Assembly (NCBI GenBank): GCA_035573895.1
Contig: DATLZR010000061.1
Coordinates: 1 to 32,297 of the forward strand
Direction: 5' to 3'
Origin: Blastocatellia bacterium
GTDB taxonomy: Bacteria > Acidobacteriota > Blastocatellia > HR10
DNA: 32,297 nucleotides
The stretch's first letter is position 1, and the number at the start of each line of letters is the position of its first letter. Below, piece by piece: positions 8,548 through 16,349 of the stretch. Below the pieces are notes generated by a model. It did no database searches. It was not told the origin of the DNA and worked only from the letters and a program-made list of their open reading frames with translations. The position numbers and the translations under genes are program-made.

Positions 8548-8562
8548 CTGACATTTTGTCAG
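8548..8562. promoter_or_regulatory. upstream activator site 2 (15-bp palindrome)
   Basis: Second identical copy of CTGACATTTTGTCAG, centred about 111 bp before the predicted start site. I found no third copy in the window. Two sites placed between an NtrC-type gene and a sigma54 promoter are best read as the binding sites of that regulator. Confidence 0.8.
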
Positions 8563-8608
8563 TTCCCGACGGGTTTCCAAACGAACGGCTGAGATGGCAA
8601 CTCACCTT

Positions 8609-8645
8609 GTTCCACACGCTTACCATCGGGAGTCCCGTGTGGAAC
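8609..8645. repeat. 10-bp inverted repeat overlapping the -24 element
   Basis: GTTCCACACG (8609-8618) and CGTGTGGAAC (8636-8645) are perfect inverted repeats 17 bp apart. The right arm supplies the TGGAAC of the sigma54 -24 box. It could be an operator for another factor, a hairpin ending readthrough from the regulator gene, or chance. Confidence 0.6.
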
Positions 8646-8655
8646 GCCGCTTGCT
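8640..8655 (+). promoter_or_regulatory. sigma54 (-24/-12) promoter of the cytochrome operon
   Basis: TGGAACGCCGCTTGCT matches the consensus TGGCACG-N4-TTGCW at all but one fixed base, with the correct 10-bp spacing between GG and GC. The expected start is near 8666, leaving a leader of about 44 bases before the ATG at 8710. Confidence 0.82.
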
Positions 8656-8709
8656 TTTACGCTGGTGGTACGATGAAGACATAGTCGGCAAAAGTAAGGA
8701 GTGAACCAG

Positions 8710-9885
8710 ATGAGCACGCGCCGGAGGATGACCATCTTCCTTGGGCTGGCTGGATTGAGCGCCGTCCTCCTGGGAGCCTGTCGCACCGAAGAGCCTCCGG
8801 CGACAATTGACTTTCAACCGGGACGATTCACTTCGTCCGAACGTTGCGGCACCTGCCACAGGGACATCTACTCGGCCTGGCGGGGCTCCCGACATGCGGC
8901 TTCGGTGGAGGGGGCCATCTTCAAGACATCCTACCAGCAGGCTCTGGAAGCGACTTCGGGACAGGCCAAGAACATCTGCCCCCTCTGTCACGCCCCCACG
9001 GTGGTGGTGAGCGGCGACTGGGACCTCACCGAGCCCATCACCCGCGAAGGCATCACCTGTGACTTCTGTCATTCGCTGACGGGAACTGACCTGTCTCAAC
9101 CGGGGCATCCGTTTCTTCTCGACGTGAGTGATGTCAAGCGAGGCCCCATCCGGGATGCTGTTTCAACCGGACATCGGGTTCTCTTCTCGGAGTTCCATCT
9201 CACTTCCGAACAGTGTGCCGGATGTCATGAGTATCGGAACGCTCACGGCGTCGAGCTTTTGACGACCTACAGCGAATGGAAGCGGTATCGGGAGCGAGGG
9301 GGCGACAAGACCTGCCAGCAATGCCACATGCCGCAGGTTCTGGCCAATATCGTTGATCCCAAGGTGAAGCGCCTGCAGGGAGCTTTCGTCAATCTCCATT
9401 TCATGCCGGGCGGCCATTCCCGCGATCAATTGGTGAAATCGCTCTCGCTGCGGATTGCCGAAGTGGTGAGAACTTCCTCAGGAGTTCGCGTCAAAGTCAC
9501 GGTGAGCAACGTCGGAGCAGGCCATGCCGTCCCGACCGGCAGTCCCACCCGGAAGATCATCCTTCGCCTGACGGTCACCGGGAGCGAGGGGACGTCAGCT
9601 CACGCCGAACGCCTCTATCAACGCGTCGTCGCCGATGAGCGCGGCCAAGAAATCATCATGGACAGCCATCTCTTCACCCACGCCCGCATGATGGTGCGAG
9701 ACACTCGGCTTCAGCCCGGCGAACAACGCACCGAGGAGTTTTTCTTCCCGGCCCGCTCGATGGAGAACCTGACGGTGACGGCCACGCTCACCTATCTTTA
9801 TTCACCACACGCTCGCAAAGAAACCGAAACGCGCATCGAATTCGCCAGCGAGAAAAAGGAATTATTGGCCAGGTGGATGCGATAG
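8710..9885 (+). CDS. pentahaem cytochrome c lipoprotein
   Basis: A 391-residue exported electron carrier or reductase subunit. It begins with a lipoprotein signal ending LLGAC (lipidated Cys24). Five CxxCH motifs follow: 46-50, 90-94, 117-121, 169-173 and 202-206, plus extra histidines (for example in HSRD and HFMPGGH) that can be distal ligands. The last 150 residues have no haem motif and look like a beta-sandwich beginning around GAGHAVPTGSPTRK, an arrangement seen in cytochrome c554-like multihaem proteins. AAGGAG at 8695-8700 selects ATG 8710 over the adjacent GTG 8701. It is the first gene after the sigma54 promoter. The substrate is not evident; none of the signature sites of nitrite, sulfite or hydroxylamine enzymes is recognisable to me. 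Confidence 0.88.
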   Translation: MSTRRRMTIFLGLAGLSAVLLGACRTEEPPATIDFQPGRFTSSERCGTCHRDIYSAWRGSRHAASVEGAIFKTSYQQALEATSGQAKNICPLCHAPTVVVSGDWDLTEPITREGITCDFCHSLTGTDLSQPGHPFLLDVSDVKRGPIRDAVSTGHRVLFSEFHLTSEQCAGCHEYRNAHGVELLTTYSEWKRYRERGGDKTCQQCHMPQVLANIVDPKVKRLQGAFVNLHFMPGGHSRDQLVKSLSLRIAEVVRTSSGVRVKVTVSNVGAGHAVPTGSPTRKIILRLTVTGSEGTSAHAERLYQRVVADERGQEIIMDSHLFTHARMMVRDTRLQPGEQRTEEFFFPARSMENLTVTATLTYLYSPHARKETETRIEFASEKKELLARWMR

Positions 9886-9970
9886 GTATACAACACGTGT
9901 CGGGCAGACTTACGAGGCTGCAACCACGCGAGCTGGCCGGAAAGTCCGCGCCATCTTTTGGGAGGAACGT

Positions 9971-10333
9971 ATGGTACGACACGCCCTCATCATCATCGCC
10001 CTTGTCGCATTGGGCCGCATTGGATTTCCCGCTCCGGATCAAAAAGGGGATGTTCGTGCCGGAGCGATTCTTCACAAACAACATTGTCTCCGCTGCCACG
10101 GAGAGAAAGGTCGGGGAGACGGTCCGGCCAGTCGCTTGCTCACACCAAAGCCTCACGACTGGTCCGACAAAGAGTATATGGCCAAGTTCTCCGACGATGA
10201 TCTCTATAAAATGATCGCCAAGGGCGGGCCGGCCGTGGGGAAATCGAAACTGATGACAGCCTTTGAAGGGAAACTCAAAGAAGCCGACATTCGCAATCTC
10301 ATCGCCTTCATTCGCGCGCAGGCCGCCAAGTGA
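9971..10333 (+). CDS. small monohaem cytochrome c
   Basis: A 120-residue periplasmic class I cytochrome c. A hydrophobic signal sequence covers residues 1-20, the haem motif is CLRCH (39-43) in the typical [10 protein letters not shown] context, and Met95 in KSKLM is the likely sixth ligand. The C-terminal helix (about 103-117) matches the fold. GGAGG at 9961-9965 precedes the ATG. Its place just before the Rieske and cytochrome b genes suggests that it plays the cytochrome c1 or f role, or shuttles electrons from that complex to the multihaem proteins. Confidence 0.92.
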   Translation: MVRHALIIIALVALGRIGFPAPDQKGDVRAGAILHKQHCLRCHGEKGRGDGPASRLLTPKPHDWSDKEYMAKFSDDDLYKMIAKGGPAVGKSKLMTAFEGKLKEADIRNLIAFIRAQAAK

Positions 10334-10502
10334 ACGCAACCCGGTGGGGAGAAGCCCCCGCCGAGCGACACGGGCTGTTGCCGGTCGGGCAGCTTCTCCC
10401 TCCGCACGAAGGAAAGAGAGGCGGGCATCAGCGACCAAATCCGTAACTGACGAACCTTCTTTTCCGTCATTCGCGCGGTTCGCTGGCGCAGAGGAGGAGG
10501 TC

Positions 10503-10940
10503 ATGGATGACAGGACCACGTTGCGACGGAAACTCCTTCATTACCTGATGGGCACCAGTGTGGGAGCAACTCTGGTCGCCATCTTCTATCCGATCCTCAA
10601 GTTCATGATCCCCCCGCCAACAAGTGAAGCGACGCAGAACTCGGTGGTGGCCGGAAAAGTCACCGATCTGGTCCCCAATTCGGGAAAGATTTTCAAGTTC
10701 GGCAACAAGCCGGGACTCCTCATCCGCACGGCCAGCGGCGAGTTCAAAGCCTTTTCGGCCGTGTGCACGCATCTGGATTGCATCGTCCAGTATCGTCCGG
10801 ACATGAAGATCATCTGGTGCGCCTGTCACAACGGTCAATACAACTTGAGCGGGCAAAACATCGCCGGCCCTCCGCCGCGCCCGCTGACACAGTATACGGT
10901 CAATCTCCGGGGCGATGACATCATCGTCACCAAGGGATAG
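10503..10940 (+). CDS. Rieske 2Fe-2S protein of a cytochrome bc-type complex
   Basis: A 145-residue high-potential iron-sulfur subunit. An N-terminal basic segment with a twin arginine (Arg8-Arg9) leads into one membrane anchor (about 11-35). Cluster ligands are Cys88 and His90 in CTHLDC and Cys106 and His109 in CACH; Cys93 and Cys108 can form the disulfide typical of bc1/b6f Rieske proteins. A Pro-rich loop GPPPRPL (122-128) follows, as in the family. The open frame extends 80 codons upstream, but ATG 10503 follows GAGGAGGAGG and gives the normal length. It is 6 bp from the cytochrome b start, so the two are surely cotranscribed. It accepts the first electron from quinol at the outer face of the membrane. 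Confidence 0.95.
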   Translation: MDDRTTLRRKLLHYLMGTSVGATLVAIFYPILKFMIPPPTSEATQNSVVAGKVTDLVPNSGKIFKFGNKPGLLIRTASGEFKAFSAVCTHLDCIVQYRPDMKIIWCACHNGQYNLSGQNIAGPPPRPLTQYTVNLRGDDIIVTKG

Positions 10941-10946
10941 ACGGCC

Positions 10947-12011
10947 ATGAGCACGGAAACTCTGCGGGCCTGGCTCGACGAGCGGATTGGCCTTCAGTAT
11001 CTCATTGAACTGGCGCGGAAAAAGGACGTTCCGCTTCATCGTCACACCATCTGGTACTACTTCGGCGGCATGACGCTCTTTCTCTTCGTCGTCCAGGTGG
11101 TCACCGGCATCTTACTTTTGCTCTATTATCGTCCCAGCGCCGAGAATGCCTTTGAGAGCGTGCAGTTCATCATGACCGATGTGGAGTTCGGCTGGCTCAT
11201 CCGTTCGATTCATAGCTGGTCGGCAAACCTGATGATCGCCACGCTGATGATCCACATGTTCAGCGCCTATTTCTTGAAAGCCTATCGCCGCCCCCGCGAG
11301 TTGACCTGGATGAGCGGTGTTCTCCTTCTCGGTCTGGCACTGGCCTTCGGCTTCAGCGGCTACCTTCTGCCCTGGAACAAACTGGCCTTCTTCGCCACCA
11401 AGGTGGGAACTGACATCGCCGGCGATCTCCCCGTGATCGGTCCTTTTCTGTTGCGATTCCTTCGCGGAGGAGACGATGTGACCGGAGCGACGCTGACCCG
11501 CTTTTTCGGCTTTCATGTCGCGATCTTGCCAGCGCTGACGACGTTCGTTCTCGCGCTCCATCTCCTTCTCGTTCAGAAGCACGGTATGAGCGTGCCCCCA
11601 TCGCTCACGTCACACAACCTGCCGAGGATGAAATTCTTCCCCAACTTCTTCCTGCGCGATCTCATCGGCTGGATCCTCGCCGTCGGCGTGCTGGCGGCGC
11701 TGGCGGCGCTCTTCCCCTGGCAATTGGGAGAGAAAGCCGATCCCTTCGCTCCCGCGCCGGCAGGGATCAAACCCGAATGGTACTTCCTCTTCATGTTCCA
11801 AACGCTGAAGCTGTTGCCCGGAAGGATTCTCTTCATTGAAGGGGAAGTCATCGGCATCCTGGCGTTTGTCATCGGAGGAATCGTCTGGTTGCTCGTTCCT
11901 TTCCTCGACCGCCCGGAAGAGAACAGCCGTCGCACCCGCTGGTTCACGTTCGCCGGGATCGTTCTCGTCATCTATATCGCCACTATGACCATTGTGGGAT
12001 ACCTGAGTTGA
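10947..12011 (+). CDS. cytochrome b (fused b6-subunit IV type)
   Basis: A 354-residue membrane subunit that oxidises quinol and carries haems bL and bH. Haem ligands are His89 and His103 (13 residues between) and His190 and His205 (14 between), the spacing of cytochrome b6 rather than mitochondrial b. The Qo-site motif PEWY is at 276-279 in the part equivalent to subunit IV, so both halves are in one chain. The position that carries the haem ci cysteine in true b6 reads YYFGGMT here, so that extra haem is probably absent. About seven or eight transmembrane helices are visible. It is followed directly by the nonahaem cytochrome gene, whose ribosome binding site overlaps this stop codon region. 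Confidence 0.95.
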   Translation: MSTETLRAWLDERIGLQYLIELARKKDVPLHRHTIWYYFGGMTLFLFVVQVVTGILLLLYYRPSAENAFESVQFIMTDVEFGWLIRSIHSWSANLMIATLMIHMFSAYFLKAYRRPRELTWMSGVLLLGLALAFGFSGYLLPWNKLAFFATKVGTDIAGDLPVIGPFLLRFLRGGDDVTGATLTRFFGFHVAILPALTTFVLALHLLLVQKHGMSVPPSLTSHNLPRMKFFPNFFLRDLIGWILAVGVLAALAALFPWQLGEKADPFAPAPAGIKPEWYFLFMFQTLKLLPGRILFIEGEVIGILAFVIGGIVWLLVPFLDRPEENSRRTRWFTFAGIVLVIYIATMTIVGYLS

Positions 12012-12025
12012 AGGAGGCTGAAGCG

Positions 12026-13408
12026 ATGATCACAGCCATAGCCCGGGTGACGATTTCGTCAAGCGAGAGCGCTCGCCTTCACCTTCGCCGTTCCCGCAAC
12101 CCGTCATCGCGGGGGGACGGATGTGGGATCCGAGCGACTCCTGAGGTATCCAGTACTCGCGAGCGGCCCCGGACATGGTTCCGATCGGTCATCATCGGCC
12201 TCCTTTGTCTTTGCCCAACGGTCGTATCGGCGCAGAAGAAGGATTCCTGCTGGGAGTGTCACTCGGCTTTAGAGGGACCTCTGCTTGACCCGGTGACCCG
12301 GATGAACACCGACATCCACCGCCAGCGGGGGTTCTCTTGCGCCGACTGTCACGGGGGTGATCCGGCAACGGATGATCCGACGGAGTCAATGAATCCCCGC
12401 AAGGGGTTCATCGCGCGGCCTGCGCCAAAGGATGTTCCCGCCTTTTGTGGACGCTGCCACAGCAGCGCCGACCTGATGAAGAAATTCAATCCGGCTCTGC
12501 GAGTGGATCAGGAGCGGGAATATTTCACCAGCGTTCATGGCAAGCGCCTCCGCGCAGGCGATACGAAAGTAGCCACCTGCATCGCCTGTCACGGGGCTCA
12601 CGGGGTGCGCAAGATCAACGATCCGCTCTCGCCAGTCTATCCGTTAAATGTGGCGGAAACCTGCGCGAGCTGTCACGCCAAGGCCGATTACATGGCGGGG
12701 TATCGCATCGCACACGACCAGTATGACAAGTACAAACGGAGCGTCCATGCTCGAATGCTCTATGAGCAGCAAGACCTCTCGGCTCCCACGTGCAACGATT
12801 GTCACGGTAATCACGGAGCGACGCCTCCCGGCGTTACCTCCGTGGCCAACGTGTGCGGTCAATGCCACACCCGCCAATCGAGCCTCTTTCAGAACAGCCC
12901 GCACAAGGCGGCTTTCGACGCCCTGCAACTGGCCGAGTGCACCCAGTGCCACGGCAATCACGACGTCCTCTCGCCCCGCGATGACATGCTCGGCGTGACA
13001 CCACCGGCGGTCTGTATCACCTGCCACCGCGAGGGAGATCGTGGGTATCAGATCGCGGAAAAAATGAGGCAGCGCATCGAAGAGCTGAAGCGACGATTGC
13101 ACGAGGCCACCGAGATTCTCGACCGGGCCGAACGCGCCGGCATGGAGGTCAGTCGGGCGAAATTTGAGCTGAACGAGACGCGCGATGCCCTCACGCACGC
13201 CCGCGTCCTCGTTCATTCGTTTTCGCTCGATGAGCTGGAATCGGTCATCGGCCCCGGCCTCCAGCAAGCCGACCGCGTCTATCGAGCCGGACAAGCGGCG
13301 CTCGCCGAACTGAGCTTCCGCCGGAAGGGCCTGGGTGTGTCGCTCTTTTTCATCCTCTTTCTCGCCCTTCTCGTTTACCTCAAGATCCGGGACCTCGAAG
13401 GACGCTAG
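12026..13408 (+). CDS. nonahaem cytochrome c with C-terminal membrane anchor
   Basis: About 460 residues. Nine CxxCH motifs lie at 75-79, 105-109, 141-145, 185-189, 213-217, 256-260, 277-281, 305-309 and 330-334, several in the form CHGxHG. A long, charged helical region (about 340-430) follows and the chain ends in one membrane helix (436-452) with a short cytoplasmic tail. The signal sequence is [17 protein letters not shown] (54-70), so the first 50 residues are an unusually long, Arg-rich lead. AAGGAGG at 12011-12017 supports ATG 12026, yet a later unlisted start cannot be excluded. As the last gene of the bc operon it may take electrons from the Rieske/cytochrome b pair and carry them across the periplasm. 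The terminal acceptor is unknown. Confidence 0.9.
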   Translation: MITAIARVTISSSESARLHLRRSRNPSSRGDGCGIRATPEVSSTRERPRTWFRSVIIGLLCLCPTVVSAQKKDSCWECHSALEGPLLDPVTRMNTDIHRQRGFSCADCHGGDPATDDPTESMNPRKGFIARPAPKDVPAFCGRCHSSADLMKKFNPALRVDQEREYFTSVHGKRLRAGDTKVATCIACHGAHGVRKINDPLSPVYPLNVAETCASCHAKADYMAGYRIAHDQYDKYKRSVHARMLYEQQDLSAPTCNDCHGNHGATPPGVTSVANVCGQCHTRQSSLFQNSPHKAAFDALQLAECTQCHGNHDVLSPRDDMLGVTPPAVCITCHREGDRGYQIAEKMRQRIEELKRRLHEATEILDRAERAGMEVSRAKFELNETRDALTHARVLVHSFSLDELESVIGPGLQQADRVYRAGQAALAELSFRRKGLGVSLFFILFLALLVYLKIRDLEGR

Positions 13409-13658
13409 CGCGACTCCCCTTCGGCGAGAAGAGGCGATGGGATAGAGCGCCGGCCGTCTCCCCCTTTTCAGCCTTCGACAAAATTCAACCCTGGTCTTCC
13501 CCCTCCTGTGCGTCATCGGAGACTTGATGCTCCGTGTGATGTCCTTCACGGCATCATGAGGAATCCTGAAAAAGGAGAGTTCGCGCAGAAGGGCCGTCGG
13601 CCTTGACCAGCCGAAGCGAACATGTTAAAGAGTGCGGCGGCATACGGGGCGAATCATC

Positions 13659-14528
13659 ATGGCGCGATGGAATCAACGACTCCCGGGGAACGCCGACGGA
13701 GACTTCTTCGTGGATGCCACCTGCATTGATTGCGATCAATGTCGGCAAATTGCTCCCACCGTCTTTCGCGCGCACGGGGATTACTCCATCGTTTATCATC
13801 AACCAGAAACCGAAGCCGAGCGGCAGCGGGCGCTCATGGCTCTGGTCACCTGTCCCACGGCATCCATCGGTACGATGACCAAGCAAGACATAAGGGGCGC
13901 CGTAGCTGCCTTTCCCGAACGCATCGAGGGGGACGTGTACTTCTGCGGATTTGCTTCGGAGAAATCGTTCGGGGCGTCGAGCTACCTCATCGTGCGCCCC
14001 GAAGGAAACGTGCTGGTGGATTCGCCGCGATTCGCTACTCCTCTGGTGCGCCGGATCGAGGCGATGGGTGGCGTCGCCCTCATGTTCCTCACGCATCGTG
14101 ACGATGTGGCCGATCATGAGAAATTCCACCGACACTTCGGCTGTCAGCGGATTCTGCACGAGGCCGATGTGACCCGCGCGACAGCGGGCGTTGAGATGAA
14201 AATCAGCGGGCGGGATCCCGTGCGACTGGCCGAAGATTTGCTCATCATCCCCACGCCCGGTCATACGCGCGGGCATCAGGTGCTCCTTTACCGGGATCGG
14301 TTCCTCTTCACTGGCGACCACCTCTGGGGGAGCGAAGAGGGAGAGGTGGTAGCGTCTCGTCGTGTGTGCTGGTATTCGTGGAACGAGCAGGTGCGCTCCA
14401 TCAAGCGACTCGTGGGCCTTCCTTTCGAGTGGATATTGCCGGGTCATGGGCGTCGCCTTCACGCTCCGGCTCAACGGATGCAACATCTGCTCAGGATGTA
14501 CCTCCGGCGTCTCGGCGAGGGACGATGA
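13659..14528 (+). CDS. ferredoxin-metallo-beta-lactamase fusion protein
   Basis: A 289-residue cytoplasmic protein. The N-terminal domain has Cys22, Cys25, Cys28 and Cys65 (CIDCDQC and TCP), the pattern of a single 4Fe-4S ferredoxin. The rest is a metallo-beta-lactamase fold: THRDDVADH (145-153) replaces the usual THxHxDH, followed by TPGHTRGH, FTGDHLW and LPGHGR. The changed first motif means metal binding may differ from classical hydrolases. A similar two-domain family is widespread, with no proven function that I know. The frame is open to GTG 13632, but family N-termini and the short upstream extension favour ATG 13659. It is 250 bp after the cytochrome operon on the same strand and may be a separate unit. 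Confidence 0.88.
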   Translation: MARWNQRLPGNADGDFFVDATCIDCDQCRQIAPTVFRAHGDYSIVYHQPETEAERQRALMALVTCPTASIGTMTKQDIRGAVAAFPERIEGDVYFCGFASEKSFGASSYLIVRPEGNVLVDSPRFATPLVRRIEAMGGVALMFLTHRDDVADHEKFHRHFGCQRILHEADVTRATAGVEMKISGRDPVRLAEDLLIIPTPGHTRGHQVLLYRDRFLFTGDHLWGSEEGEVVASRRVCWYSWNEQVRSIKRLVGLPFEWILPGHGRRLHAPAQRMQHLLRMYLRRLGEGR

Positions 14529-14724
14529 CGATCTCAGCCGTATTGAGTGGCTCTGTGAGTAACGATCTCGCTCAGCGCAAAGACGCGCGGGGTAGAAGCG
14601 CGGAATCCCTTCCTCGGAGACAGCGGGCAGTTCATATTTTCACACGCCCTGTCGTCCGTGGCATCACTTCCGAAACGGAGAGCCGGCATCGGTGTGCGCG
14701 CAGATCAACGGTCGAGGTGAATGG

Positions 14725-15954
14725 ATGAAAGCCACAGCCTGGATGCGGGAGATTTCGACCGACCAACGGCGAGCGCTCGTTGCTGCGGCGCTCGGATGGA
14801 TGCTCGACAGCATGGATGTCATGCTCTATGCGATGGTGCTTGCGCATCTCATGCGCGACCTCAAAATGAGCACGGCCACAGCCGGATTGCTCGGATCGCT
14901 CACGTTGCTGGCTTCGGCTGTGGGTGGCGTCCTTTTCGGCATTCTCGCTGACCGCGTGGGCCGAACTCGGGCGCTCATGGCCAGCATCCTCGTCTATTCG
15001 ATCTTTACGGCGGCCTGCGGTGTCGCACAGACTATTGGCCAGCTTGCGCTTTTTCGCGTCCTGCTTGGCCTGGGAATGGGAGGTGAATGGGCGACCGGTG
15101 CCGCCCTTGTGGCCGAAACGTGGCCTCCGGAACATCGGGGCAAAGCGCTCGGACTCATGCAAAGTTCCTGGGCCATTGGCTACGCTCTGGCGGCCGGGAT
15201 CACGGCGCTTGTTCTCCCCCGGTTTGGCTGGCGGGCGGTCTTTTTCGTCGGCATTGCTCCGGCACTGGTGACCGTGTGGATTCGGCATTCGCTCCGCGAG
15301 CCCGACATCTGGCAACGCAGCCGCCATACTCGGACATCTTCGCGCCCATCGCTGATGGAAATCTTTCGCTATCCTCTGCGCCGCCACACGCTCACGACGA
15401 CGCTCATGAATGCCAGTTCGATGTTTGCCTGGTGGGGACTCTTCACCTGGATTCCTCCGTTTCTTGCTCTCCCGCCGGAGAAAGGCGGAGCCGGATTGAG
15501 CATTGTTCAAACCTCCACGTGGGTCATCCTCATGCAGGCGGGGATGTGGGTCGGCTACGTTACCTTCGGCTTCATCAGCGACTCCATCGGGAGAAAACCC
15601 ACTTATATCGCCTACCTGTTGGCCGCTGCTTTGCTCGTTCCCCTCTATGGAATGACGCGACATCCAACGGTGCTGCTTCTGCTCGGACCGCTGGTGGCGT
15701 TTTTTGGCACCGGGTATTTCAGCGGATTCGGAGCGATCACGGCTGAACTTTTTCCCACCTCGATTCGAGCGACAGCCCAAGGATTCACCTACAACATCGG
15801 TCGAGGAGCCAGCGCCCTGGCTCCCTTCACCATTGGTTCGTATGCCGAGACGCACGGGCTGGGGCTGGCCTTTATGATCACTGCCGCCGCCTATCTCCTG
15901 GCAGCCCTCATCGCCTTCGCCCTCCCGGAAACCAAAGGGAAGGCGCTCGACTAA
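14725..15954 (+). CDS. MFS transporter (metabolite:H+ symporter type)
   Basis: A 409-residue twelve-helix permease of the major facilitator superfamily. Signature residues between TM2 and TM3 are GxLADRVGRTRAL, and the equivalent second-half loop reads ISDSIGRKPTY; ELFPTSIRATAQG and PETKGKAL are typical of the sugar or aromatic-acid:H+ symporter branch. LDSMDVMLYAMVL in TM1 has the acidic residues of that branch. GAGG at 14714-14717 selects ATG 14725 over ATG 14692. The substrate cannot be told from sequence. It stands 196 bp after the ferredoxin fusion gene, with no obvious functional link. Confidence 0.92.
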   Translation: MKATAWMREISTDQRRALVAAALGWMLDSMDVMLYAMVLAHLMRDLKMSTATAGLLGSLTLLASAVGGVLFGILADRVGRTRALMASILVYSIFTAACGVAQTIGQLALFRVLLGLGMGGEWATGAALVAETWPPEHRGKALGLMQSSWAIGYALAAGITALVLPRFGWRAVFFVGIAPALVTVWIRHSLREPDIWQRSRHTRTSSRPSLMEIFRYPLRRHTLTTTLMNASSMFAWWGLFTWIPPFLALPPEKGGAGLSIVQTSTWVILMQAGMWVGYVTFGFISDSIGRKPTYIAYLLAAALLVPLYGMTRHPTVLLLLGPLVAFFGTGYFSGFGAITAELFPTSIRATAQGFTYNIGRGASALAPFTIGSYAETHGLGLAFMITAAAYLLAALIAFALPETKGKALD

Positions 15955-16121
15955 ACCGGATGTGCCAGCCTCCGAGAGCAAATGACCCAGCCGTCCGCAC
16001 AAATACCCACTTCTCCGGTCATCACAGGCGGTGGCAATTTCCGAACGTGCCCGACGGAATTTCGGTTAGCCGAAATCCGCTCCAGCCATCATGTTCGGTT
16101 CTCACTCCGACAGTCGCGCAC

Positions 16122-16301
16122 TCCTCGCGCTCGCGCCTGGATGAGGTGCTGGGGATTTTCCGCCTCTTCCTCAGTCTCGCTCCGGCGCTGAGTCTGGTCT
16201 CTTACGATCCCGGCGATCCCTCCTGGAACACGGCGACGAGCAAAACCAGCGCCAGTAACTGGATCGGCATCATCGAAGCTCACTGGGCCGACCTTTCTTA
16301 G
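16122..16301 (+). pseudogene. FtsK/SpoIIIE N-terminal membrane-domain fragment
   Basis: The last 55 or so codons of an open frame ending at 16301 read like the first membrane segment of FtsK: RLDEVLGIFRLFLSLAP, then LSLVSYDPGDPSWNTATS, then NWIGIIEAHWADLS before a stop. In intact FtsK this is followed by several more helices and the translocase motor, none of which is present in the 1.9 kb that follows. I therefore call it a remnant, left by deletion or recombination. The intact gene should be elsewhere in the genome. The match is from memory of the family pattern. Confidence 0.6.
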
Positions 16302-16326
16302 AGCGATTTTCACCTGCCTGTACCCC

Positions 16327-16349
16327 GGGAGCGCCCGCATCCTTCGGGC
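16327..16349. repeat. GC-rich intergenic hairpin repeat, short copy
   Basis: GGGAGCGCCCG (16327-16337) and a stem GCCCG / CGGGC (16333-16337 and 16345-16349). The same GGGAGCGCCC core is in the htpX-terC spacer and, inverted, near 23546-23556. Confidence 0.45.

Noticed and set aside
8595-8610. Second sigma54-like sequence, TGGCAA followed by CTTGT
   Set aside because: The TTG is one base too far from the TGG for a -24/-12 promoter, and the site at 8640-8655 fits far better.
14632-16002. 456-codon open frame on the minus strand
   Set aside because: It lies opposite the MFS transporter, whose motifs and membrane helices are clear. The minus-strand product is charged, low-complexity and without any domain, so it is a shadow frame.
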